A stretch of 7,523 bases of DNA, from positions 1-7,523 of the forward strand of contig CALPQG020000113.1 of assembly GCA_943325655.2 (NCBI GenBank), in the 5' to 3' direction. The notes below the pieces were generated by a model that worked only from the letters and a program-made list of their open reading frames with translations, searched no databases and was not told the DNA's origin. The translations under genes and the position numbers were made by a program. This document shows, piece after piece, positions 1 to 5,531 of the stretch (position 1 is the first letter of the stretch; every line of letters starts with the position of its first letter). This DNA comes from Bifidobacterium breve. GTDB lineage: Bacteria; Bacteroidota; Bacteroidia; Cytophagales; UBA9547.

Positions 1-1
1 C

Positions 2-2065
2 ATCAAAACCATTGATAAATATTTCAGTAACCTAAAATCAAAATCTGTTCCTTCTTTTACGCCTGCTATCGAAGCACCTATTACTGCGCCAATAGTTAAA
101 ACTGCCGTTGGACCCGATGCTGAAAGTATAAGTTTGGCTTTTCGTTTTCCTGGCAATAAAACCAGAGAAGCCTTGATGGTAGAATTGGTAAGCATGATCC
201 TATCAAATGCGCAGGCAGGTTTGATTGACCTTAACTTAAACCAGGAACAAAAAATATTGGGAGGCTACTCTTACCCGTTAAATCTCAATGATTACTCCGC
301 CCATATTCTTGGAGCACAACCACGAGAAGGTCAAACCTTAGAGGAAGTAAGAGACTTGCTACTTTCTCAATTGGAATTAATCAAACAAGGTAAATTTGAT
401 GAATGGTTGCTTAAAGCCATTATCTATGATTACAAAATCAGCAAAATGCGTGAGTTTGAAAACAACAAAGAAAGAGCCGACGCTTTCGTAAGTGCATTTG
501 TCAGTGGCATGGATTGGAAAGAATATATCGCCAAAATCGACTTGTTAGAACAAATATCCAAAGCGGACATCATTGACTTTGTCACTAAAAACTACAGCAA
601 TAATTATGTAATCATTTACAAAAGAACAGGAACGGATAAGGACATCAAAAAAGTAGACAAACCTACCATTACGCCTGTTACTGTAAACAGAGAAGCGCAA
701 TCGCCCTTTTACAAAATCGTGATGGCTCAGGAAGCGAGCATTATCAACCCTGTGTTTATTGATTACAACAAAGACATTCAAAAACTAAGGTTACAATCGG
801 GAATTGAAGTTTTATACAAGAAAAATGAGGAGAATGAAATTTTCAACCTCTATTATATCCTGAATTTTGGAAACAACAACAATCCTAAAATGAGCTTGGC
901 GATTCAGTACTTAGAGTACTTGGGAAGTAACCAATTTAAGGCAGAAGAATTGAAAAAAGAGTTTTACAAATTGGGCTGTACTTTTGGCGTATTCTCTTCT
1001 GAAGACAAAGTATATGTGACTTTGAATGGCTTGAATGAAAACTTCATCGCTGCCACCAAATTGTTTGAATCCTTTTTACTCAATCCACAAGCAGACACCT
1101 TAGCGCTTCAAAACATGGTAGATGGCATTCTCAAAAGCAGGACAGATGCTAAAAAAAGTAAGGGTACCATTTTAAACAAAGGGTTGGTGAGTTATGCCAA
1201 ACATGGCACAAAATCACCCTTTACGAATAACCTTTCTGAAGAAGAACTGAAAGCACTTAAACCTGAAGAGTTGATTGTATTGATCAAATCTATCAATTTG
1301 TATGAACACCATATCTTGTATTATGGCCCTAAAAACACAACAGAGTTGGTCGAAAACATGGACAAAATCCACGTCGTACCTTCAATTAGAAATCCGGTTC
1401 CAGAACCAGTACATTTTACCGAATTGACTTTTGACAGCAATACCGTTTATTGGGTAAATTATGATATGGTGCAAGCAGAATTGGTATTGTTAAGTAAATC
1501 AGTGAATTACAACAAAGATTTAATGCCAGTGATTTCACTTTACAATGAATATTTTGGTGGAAGTATGAGCTCTATCGTTTTTCAGGAAATCAGGGAATCT
1601 AAAGCCTTGGCTTATGCCGTAAAATCAAGTTACATGATTGCGAAAGAAGCCAACAGGTCAAACTACAATTACTCGTACATAGGCACGCAAGCAGATAAAC
1701 TGGCGGAAGCATTGGCCGGAATGCAAGAATTGTTGACCAAGATGCCGGAAGCCACCACTACCTTCAACATTTCTAAAGATGCCATCATCAACACCATAGA
1801 AACGGAACGCATCACCAAAGCAAACATTTTATTCAACTATGAAACCAGCAAAAAATATGGCATAGACCATGACATCAGGGCTGATGTTTACAAAGCGGTT
1901 AAAAACATGAACTTCAATGACATTAAAATATTCCAGGAGAAATACATCAAAGGTTTGCCTCAAAAAATATTGGTGATTGGCTCAAAAGACAAATTGAATT
2001 TTGATGTATTGAAAAAATACGGTAAAGTCAAAGAGCTTACTTTAAAAGAAGTATTTGGATATTAA
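2..2065 (+). CDS. M16-family (insulinase/pitrilysin-like) zinc metallopeptidase, 5'-truncated by the window edge
   Basis: The reading frame is open from base 2 to the TAA at 2063-2065, giving 687 visible residues. The start lies upstream, and an in-frame TTG at 134 is internal. M16 enzymes of this type have four similar alpha/beta domains in two halves that close around a peptide. Visible here are the end of the N-terminal half (to about base 640), a linker, and the whole C-terminal half. The second half begins near 745 with the typical pattern of a domain start (KLRLQSGIEVLYKKNEEN). It contains the conserved segment FQEIRESKALAYAVKSSY near 1580-1630, which matches the R-x-x-x-LAY substrate-binding motif of the last M16 domain. 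The zinc site HxxEH and any signal peptide would be in the missing N-terminus, so activity and location cannot be judged. From family knowledge, Bacteroidota homologues are about 900-1000 residues and usually exported. Family assignment is firm; the substrate is unknown. Confidence 0.88.
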   Translation: MKTIDKYFSNLKSKSVPSFTPAIEAPITAPIVKTAVGPDAESISLAFRFPGNKTREALMVELVSMILSNAQAGLIDLNLNQEQKILGGYSYPLNLNDYSAHILGAQPREGQTLEEVRDLLLSQLELIKQGKFDEWLLKAIIYDYKISKMREFENNKERADAFVSAFVSGMDWKEYIAKIDLLEQISKADIIDFVTKNYSNNYVIIYKRTGTDKDIKKVDKPTITPVTVNREAQSPFYKIVMAQEASIINPVFIDYNKDIQKLRLQSGIEVLYKKNEENEIFNLYYILNFGNNNNPKMSLAIQYLEYLGSNQFKAEELKKEFYKLGCTFGVFSSEDKVYVTLNGLNENFIAATKLFESFLLNPQADTLALQNMVDGILKSRTDAKKSKGTILNKGLVSYAKHGTKSPFTNNLSEEELKALKPEELIVLIKSINLYEHHILYYGPKNTTELVENMDKIHVVPSIRNPVPEPVHFTELTFDSNTVYWVNYDMVQAELVLLSKSVNYNKDLMPVISLYNEYFGGSMSSIVFQEIRESKALAYAVKSSYMIAKEANRSNYNYSYIGTQADKLAEALAGMQELLTKMPEATTTFNISKDAIINTIETERITKANILFNYETSKKYGIDHDIRADVYKAVKNMNFNDIKIFQEKYIKGLPQKILVIGSKDKLNFDVLKKYGKVKELTLKEVFGY

Positions 2066-2110
2066 TATTGAAATAAAATTCAAAATAAAGTAGCATAACG
2101 ACTTACATTC

Positions 2111-2728
2111 ATGAACACTCCTATTCCTGATTTTTCAGGTAACCTGCTCTTTCCTATATTCTTACGAATGGATAAACTACGTATCTTAGTAGTAGGTGGA
2201 GGATTGGTTGGAACAGAAAAAATACTGGCGATTTACAAAAGCAGTCCCAATGCCAAAGTGACCTTGGTAGCACCTGAAATAAGCCATGAAATTATAGCCC
2301 TGACGGCAACCTGCTTCCAACTTACCCTGGTAAAAAAACCTTTTGACGAGAGCGACCTCCACAATATGGATTTAGTGATTGCCGCGACCAACATCAAAAC
2401 ATTAAATAGTGCAGTAAAAGAAGCCGCTAAAACACGGAAAATTTTAGTGAACGTAGCCGACACCCCCGACGATTGTGATTTTTATTTGGGATCAATTGTT
2501 AAAAAAGGCGATTTGAAATTGGCCATTTCTACCAATGGCAAATCACCAACCTTTGCCAAAAGATTAAGAGAAACCTTCGAAGAAATACTTCCTGCAAGCA
2601 TACAAAGCATATTAGACAATTTGAGCGCTATTCGACAAAAAATGAAAGGCGACTTTAATGATAAAGTTGAAAAATTGAACGAGTTAACATCAGTACTAAG
2701 AAAATCAGACCATGAGGAGAAAATTTAA
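2111..2728 (+). CDS. Bifunctional precorrin-2 dehydrogenase / sirohydrochlorin ferrochelatase (siroheme synthase N-terminal domain, Met8p-like)
   Basis: This 205-residue cytoplasmic protein should oxidise precorrin-2 with NAD+ and insert Fe2+ to make siroheme, the cofactor of sulfite and nitrite reductases. The N-terminal Rossmann fold shows beta-strand RILVVGGGLVG (GGG at 29-31) preceded by LFPIFLRMDKL, the usual opening of Bacteroidota members. The segment NVADTPDDCDF (114-124) carries the conserved aspartate (D117) that serves both reactions in CysG/Met8p. TNGKSPTFAKRLRE (141-154) matches the GKSPxxAxxLRE signature of the second domain. The length fits the stand-alone form without the CysG uroporphyrinogen methyltransferase domain. 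ATG 2111 is preferred; ATG 2168 would remove the conserved LFPIF segment. There is no strong Shine-Dalgarno. The gene lies 45 bp after the peptidase with no terminator between, and its last 17 bp overlap rlmD, suggesting co-transcription. No other siroheme or sulfur assimilation gene is visible in the window. Confidence 0.92.
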   Translation: MNTPIPDFSGNLLFPIFLRMDKLRILVVGGGLVGTEKILAIYKSSPNAKVTLVAPEISHEIIALTATCFQLTLVKKPFDESDLHNMDLVIAATNIKTLNSAVKEAAKTRKILVNVADTPDDCDFYLGSIVKKGDLKLAISTNGKSPTFAKRLRETFEEILPASIQSILDNLSAIRQKMKGDFNDKVEKLNELTSVLRKSDHEEKI

Positions 2729-4121
2729 AAAAGACATTTTTTTAGAAAATTTGGAAATAGTTGACATCGCTGAAGAAGGACGTGGCGTGGCGCGTCATGA
2801 AGACTTGGTGATATTTGTAGAAAAAACAGTTCCTCTTGATGTGGTTGATGTAAAGTTGACCATGAAAAAGAAAAATTATGCGGAAGCAACCCCTATCCTA
2901 TTCCACAAAAAATCACCTTACCGTGAAGAACCATTCTGTACACATTTTGGCACTTGTGGTGGCTGCAAATGGCAAAACATGAGTTACGAACGGCAATTGA
3001 TTTACAAACAAAAACACGTCACCGATTGCCTGACCAGAATCGCCAAAGTAGCTTTACCTGAGCCTGAACCAATTTTGGGATCAGAAATCAGAAAATACTA
3101 CCGTAACAAATTGGAGTTCACTTTTTCAAACAAACGCTGGTTAACCACCGAACAAAAAAGAGACGAAGAAAACCAGGGATCGATGTTGGCTTTAGGCTTT
3201 CACGTGCCTAAAAAATTCGACAAAATTATTGACGTAGAAACCTGTCATTTGCAAGAAGACCCAAGCAATGCCATTCGTTTAGCCATTAAAAAATTCACGG
3301 AAGAAAACGATTTTACCTATTTCGACATCAAACAACAGGTTGGCTTAATGCGCAATTTGGTCATCAGAATTGCCAGTACTGGAGAAATTATGGTCATCGT
3401 ACAGTTTTATGAAGACGATGAAACCAAACGCAACCTGTTGATGCATTTTGTGAAGGAACAATTTCCTGAAATCACTTCTTTGATGTACATCATCAACCAA
3501 AAAGGAAACGATTCTTTTCATGACCAAGACATTGTACTGTTTCATGGTGTGGGCTACATTGAAGAAGCAATGGAAGGCTTAAAATTCAGGATTGGCCCAA
3601 AATCTTTTTACCAAACCAACTCTTTACAAGCTTATGAATTGTATAAAATCACGAGAGATTTTGCTGGATTAACAGGCAATGAAGTCGTTTATGACCTGTA
3701 TACAGGAACAGGAACCATCGCCAATTTTGTAGCCCAAAAAGCAAAAAAAGTAGTGGGGGTTGAATACGTTCCTACCGCCATAGATGATGCGCAGGTAAAT
3801 GCTAGCATCAACAACATCACCAATACTACCTTTTTTGCGGGCGACATGAAAGAGGTATTGACCAATGCATTTGTATCCAAACACGGTCAGCCTGATGTCA
3901 TCATCACCGACCCTCCTCGTGCTGGAATGGATGCTGCGGTGATTGAAGTAATCTTAAATGCCGCGCCACAAAAAATTGTATACGTAAGCTGTAATCCAAG
4001 TACGCAAGCAAGAGATTTGGTTTTACTAGATTCCGCCTATCAGGTAACCAAAGTTCGCGCGGTAGACATGTTTCCTCACACCCATCATGTGGAGAGTGTA
4101 GTATTGTTAGAAAGAAGGTAG
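2712..4121 (+). CDS. rlmD: 23S rRNA (uracil-5-)-methyltransferase RlmD/RumA-type, TRAM domain plus [4Fe-4S] cluster
   Basis: This 469-residue SAM-dependent enzyme methylates C5 of a uracil in RNA (U1939 of 23S rRNA in E. coli RlmD). A TRAM RNA-binding domain covers about residues 5-65. Cluster cysteines are C76-x5-C82-x2-C85 and C178 in ETCHL, the same spacing pattern as E. coli RumA. The substrate and SAM-binding segment SFYQTN is at 298-303. The Rossmann motif YDLYTGTGTIANF is at 327-339, the acidic SAM residue lies in VGVEYV, and DPPRAGMD is at 400-407. Catalytic Cys427 sits in VSCNPST. The C-terminal HHVESVVLLERR supplies the general base E461. Nothing essential is missing. The start ATG lies inside the end of the siroheme gene (17-bp overlap, different frame), so translation is probably coupled. 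A terminator follows 20 bp after the stop. Within the TrmA/RlmC/RlmD superfamily the exact target uracil is inferred; Bacteroidota members are generally annotated RlmD. Confidence 0.93.
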   Translation: MRRKFKKDIFLENLEIVDIAEEGRGVARHEDLVIFVEKTVPLDVVDVKLTMKKKNYAEATPILFHKKSPYREEPFCTHFGTCGGCKWQNMSYERQLIYKQKHVTDCLTRIAKVALPEPEPILGSEIRKYYRNKLEFTFSNKRWLTTEQKRDEENQGSMLALGFHVPKKFDKIIDVETCHLQEDPSNAIRLAIKKFTEENDFTYFDIKQQVGLMRNLVIRIASTGEIMVIVQFYEDDETKRNLLMHFVKEQFPEITSLMYIINQKGNDSFHDQDIVLFHGVGYIEEAMEGLKFRIGPKSFYQTNSLQAYELYKITRDFAGLTGNEVVYDLYTGTGTIANFVAQKAKKVVGVEYVPTAIDDAQVNASINNITNTTFFAGDMKEVLTNAFVSKHGQPDVIITDPPRAGMDAAVIEVILNAAPQKIVYVSCNPSTQARDLVLLDSAYQVTKVRAVDMFPHTHHVESVVLLERR

Positions 4122-4140
4122 AAAATAAGTTGAAAATATT

Positions 4141-4172
4141 AAAAGGGCAACTAAAAAAGTTGTCCTTTTTTA
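4141..4172 (+). terminator. Rho-independent terminator after rlmD
   Basis: A 12-bp stem (AAAAGGGCAACT, 4141-4152, against AGTTGTCCTTTT, 4158-4169, with one G-U pair) closes an AAAAA loop and runs into a six-T tract at 4166-4171. It starts 20 bp after the rlmD stop and closes the peptidase-siroheme-rlmD unit. The A-run on the 5' arm could also give weak termination from the other strand. Confidence 0.9.
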
Positions 4173-4519
4173 TTGATTTAAAGACAGTTACGAAATTTTG
4201 AGTTTCAAATACCTTCGACACAAGGTGGAAGGCATTGATACAACCGCAACGGGAAATATTACCAGCGGTATTATCTAATTTGTTTACTTATTTTGTATCG
4301 TTATGAAGTATTTTTGTATAAATAATTCGTGCAAAATTTTGTAGCTAATAAAAAATTTCGCCTACATTTACAATTGATTACGAAATCAAAACTATTTCAA
4401 TTTTATATTGGTTTGCTACATAAAATACCACAAAAAAATTTAGTAGTAATATATAACGGCTAAACATTTTTAAATATCGTCAATAGTTTAATATTATTTA
4501 GTTTTTTAAGTTTTTAGGA
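4173..4519. other. 347-bp AT-rich intergenic region upstream of the DUF6934-like gene; no supported gene
   Basis: No convincing coding region is present on either strand. A less AT-rich patch at about 4204-4275 stands out. It contains an imperfect hairpin (arms 4237-4247 and 4265-4275, 9 of 11 positions paired) and, on the + strand, a short stretch that would translate as FKYLRHKVEGID before a stop at 4276-4278; this resembles part of the rRNA methyltransferase at the far end of the window. After 4280 the DNA becomes very AT-rich, with a small inverted repeat TTGATT/AATCAA at 4374-4389, a promoter candidate at 4338-4370, and a probable leader for the gene at 4520. Confidence 0.6.
4338..4370 (+). 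promoter_or_regulatory. Candidate Bacteroidota-type promoter for the DUF6934-like gene
   Basis: TTTG at 4338-4341 is followed, after 21 bp, by TACATTTA at 4363-4370, one base away from the Bacteroidota -7 consensus TAnnTTTG. A start near 4376 would leave a leader of about 145 nt. In DNA this AT-rich such matches arise often by chance, so this is only a candidate. Confidence 0.3.
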
Positions 4520-4981
4520 ATGTTAATTGATGCGTATACGGTTGTCCCAACAAGTGAGGTGGAATTTGAGTTTGAATGTGATTGCGACAGTGGAATAATA
4601 AAGAAAGTTGTTCGTTATGATTTGCTGAGCACTAAATTAGGAGATAAAGATTTATACAATTTAGCGTTTGGTCCTTATAATGAAGATGGTAAAATACTTG
4701 ACAGTAAAAAAACAAATACAAATGATTTACTAAAAACATTAGCAACAGTTGCCAAAACAAGTATATATTTTACCGATGCATATACAAATGTGGTTATATA
4801 TGCGAAAGGATATAACGAAGCAAGAACAAGATTATATCAAATACATATTCATAAATTCTATGATGAAATTCACGAAAATTTTATCATTTATGGTCTAAGA
4901 AAAAATTACCCTTACGAATTATTTAAGAAAGAGCGAAATTATAATTACGAAGCTTTTTTAGCAAAACGAAAAATTCACTAA
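4520..4981 (+). CDS. DUF6934-like protein of unknown function
   Basis: The 153-residue product has no signal peptide or membrane segment and is probably cytoplasmic. It resembles, from memory, the Bacteroidota-specific family DUF6934. The shared landmarks are an early EFEFECDCDSGIIKKVVRYD strand pair (about 15-34), NLAFGPYNEDGKI (about 47-59), a central LATVAKTSIYFTDAY (about 74-88), then VVIYAKGYNEARTRLYQIHI (about 91-110) and a C-terminal YEAFLAKRK. The usual NLAFGD appears as NLAFGP. The family has no established function that I know of. ATG 4520 is the first in-frame start that keeps the conserved N-terminus; it follows a TTTAGGA sequence that could act as a weak ribosome site. A 49-codon gene follows after 13 bp, so the two probably form a small operon. 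Base composition is clearly more AT-rich than rlmD and queA, as expected for an acquired cassette. A toxin-antitoxin or other paired role is speculation. Confidence 0.8.
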   Translation: MLIDAYTVVPTSEVEFEFECDCDSGIIKKVVRYDLLSTKLGDKDLYNLAFGPYNEDGKILDSKKTNTNDLLKTLATVAKTSIYFTDAYTNVVIYAKGYNEARTRLYQIHIHKFYDEIHENFIIYGLRKNYPYELFKKERNYNYEAFLAKRKIH

Positions 4982-4994
4982 AAAATTAATTATT

Positions 4995-5144
4995 ATGAAA
5001 AATTTAGAGAATAAAAATGCGAAACCAATTGTTAAACCAATTGAAAAAATGACAATTGATGAATTTTTTGATTTAAAATTAAAAATGGCTAATGAACATT
5101 TAAAATCTTTAATGCCTTACAATAAGGAATTGACATTAAAATAA
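4995..5144 (+). CDS. Small hypothetical protein (49 aa) paired with the DUF6934-like gene
   Basis: ATG 4995 to TAA 5142-5144 encodes 49 residues starting MKNLENKNAKPIVKPIEK. The first 18 residues are basic and proline-containing and look flexible. MTIDEFFDLKLKMANEHL (19-36) is probably an amphipathic helix, and a short tail ends in LTLK. There is no signal peptide, membrane helix or cysteine. It lies 13 bp after the DUF6934-like stop in the same AT-rich composition, with an A/T-rich leader typical of the phylum. I do not recognise the family. Support for its being real is the tight spacing, the matching composition and a plausible helical segment; short length means chance cannot be excluded. 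A partner or regulator of the upstream protein is an inference from position only. Confidence 0.55.
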   Translation: MKNLENKNAKPIVKPIEKMTIDEFFDLKLKMANEHLKSLMPYNKELTLK

Positions 5145-5175
5145 AGCAAACACAAACTTAACCATATACTTCTAA

Positions 5176-5199
5176 TTTAAGATTTTTTCATATCTTAAA
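5176..5199 (+). terminator. Hairpin after the DUF6934-like operon, possible weak terminator
   Basis: A perfect 8-bp inverted repeat (TTTAAGAT, 5176-5183; ATCTTAAA, 5192-5199) with an 8-base loop lies 31 bp after the small gene. The T-run is in the loop and not after the stem, so it is not a canonical terminator. It is the first structure able to end the operon transcript. Confidence 0.35.
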
Positions 5200-5234
5200 C
5201 TATTGTCTAATTTTCGGGGAGCAGCACATTCAAT

Positions 5235-5265
5235 AACACATACTTATAAAAGCAGGTGTATTCAA
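5235..5265 (+). repeat. Left copy of the 31-bp direct repeat
   Basis: The core TATAAAAG and the half AGGTGT are shared with the copy at 5464-5494; five positions differ. The hairpin that is perfect in the right copy is degenerate here (ACACATAC against GCAGGTGT, two mismatches). Confidence 0.6.
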
Positions 5266-5331
5266 ACAAATGTAAAGGATTTAAATGAATTTTGAGACTA
5301 AGGTTCCTAGAAAGCTGTGCATCGCCACGCT

Positions 5332-5354
5332 CTTCCGAATTTACATTTCGGAAG
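5332..5354 (+). repeat. TTACA-loop hairpin 1
   Basis: Perfect 8-bp stem CTTCCGAA/TTCGGAAG around a 7-base loop TTTACAT. Confidence 0.75.
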
Positions 5355-5398
5355 CTCTATCTATCGTAGGATTTACAATCCTATTGGCGAGATGAGCT
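5353..5398 (+). repeat. TTACA-loop hairpin 2, long bulged stem
   Basis: The core TAGGAT-TTACA-ATCCTA (5367-5383) is extended outward by TCG/CGA, ATC/GAT and AGCTC/GAGCT pairings separated by small bulges, in total 17 base pairs. Its first two bases overlap hairpin 1. The outer AGCT (5395-5398) could instead pair with AGCT at 5313-5316. Confidence 0.65.
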
Positions 5399-5405
5399 GA
5401 AAAAC

Positions 5406-5417
5406 GGATTACAATCC
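5406..5417 (+). repeat. TACA-loop hairpin 3, short
   Basis: GGAT-TACA-ATCC has a 4-bp stem only. The same AATCC can also pair with GGATT at 5426-5430. It is listed because its loop matches its neighbours. Confidence 0.45.
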
Positions 5418-5427
5418 TTCGATAGGG

Positions 5428-5450
5428 ATTCGACAATACAATTGTCGAAT
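5428..5450 (+). repeat. TACA-loop hairpin 4
   Basis: A perfect 10-bp stem ATTCGACAAT/ATTGTCGAAT closes a 3-base ACA loop and is followed immediately by AGCTGAA, as hairpin 2 is. Confidence 0.75.
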
Positions 5451-5463
5451 AGCTGAATAGCAG

Positions 5464-5494
5464 AACACCTACGTATAAAAGTAGGTGTCTCCAA
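5464..5494 (+). repeat. Right copy of the 31-bp direct repeat, forming a hairpin
   Basis: It contains a perfect 8-bp stem ACACCTAC (5465-5472) / GTAGGTGT (5481-5488) around GTATAAAA. It lies directly next to the palindrome at 5496-5531, in the 3' region of queA. Confidence 0.65.
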
Positions 5495-5495
5495 T

Positions 5496-5531
5496 TTAAA
5501 TTTTACAACTCTTAAGAGTTGTAAAATTTAA
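5496..5531. repeat. 36-bp perfect palindrome overlapping the queA stop codon; REP-like or bidirectional terminator candidate
   Basis: The two 18-base halves are exact reverse complements, centred on CTTAAG (5511-5516). As RNA it gives a stem of about 16 bp with a UUAA loop from either strand. The queA stop codon (5528-5530) is inside the stem base. There is no long T-tract on either side, only AAAATTT, so it is not a textbook terminator, but a stem this long at a gene end is likely to end or protect the queA message. I recall ACAACTCTTAAGAGTTGT-like palindromes at gene ends in other Bacteroidota; this is unverified here. Confidence 0.75.

Larger units (their letters stand above)
5235..5494. 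repeat. Composite hairpin repeat element bounded by 31-bp imperfect direct repeats
   Basis: This stretch between the small gene and queA carries no convincing gene. A 31-bp sequence at 5235-5265 recurs in the same orientation at 5464-5494 with 26 of 31 identical bases, 229 bp apart. Between them lie hairpins at 5332-5354, 5353-5398, 5406-5417 and 5428-5450 whose loops all contain TTACA or TACA. AGCT recurs at 5313, 5353, 5395 and 5451, which divides the interior into modules of 40, 42 and 56 bp. The last two AGCT copies extend to AGCTGAA. I associate hairpins of the GGATTTACAATCC kind with dispersed intergenic repeats of Bacteroidota, but copy number cannot be judged from one window. The element could be a non-autonomous mobile element, a structured RNA, or a REP-like transcription end. 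Confidence 0.65.

Noticed and set aside
134..136. TTG at 134 as start of the M16 peptidase
   Set aside because: The frame is open to the left edge with protein-like sequence, and a start here would cut into a domain; the gene simply begins outside the window.
2066..2110. Terminator or promoter between the peptidase and the siroheme gene
   Set aside because: The 45 bp show no stem-loop with a T-tract and no paired promoter elements.
3669..4221. Minus-strand open frames opposite rlmD (about 63-105 codons)
   Set aside because: They lie opposite a strongly supported gene, contain no recognisable domain, and the one ending in the intergenic region runs through the terminator; they are by-products of rlmD codon usage.
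4279..4316. TATTTTTG at 4309-4316 as a promoter -7 element
   Set aside because: It matches TAnnTTTG perfectly, but the nearest TTTG motifs are 26 or 13 bp upstream, outside the usual spacing of about 17-23; the 4338-4370 pair fits better.
4303..4344. Tiny ORF starting MKYFCINNSC in the leader of the DUF6934-like gene
   Set aside because: Only 13 codons, no ribosome site or conservation evidence; expected by chance.
5235..5531. Integron attC sites or a type III toxin-antitoxin RNA
   Set aside because: Hairpins have no recognisable R/L core sites and no integrase is present. A type III RNA antitoxin would be tandem repeats upstream of its toxin, but here the element lies after the genes and its modules are unequal.
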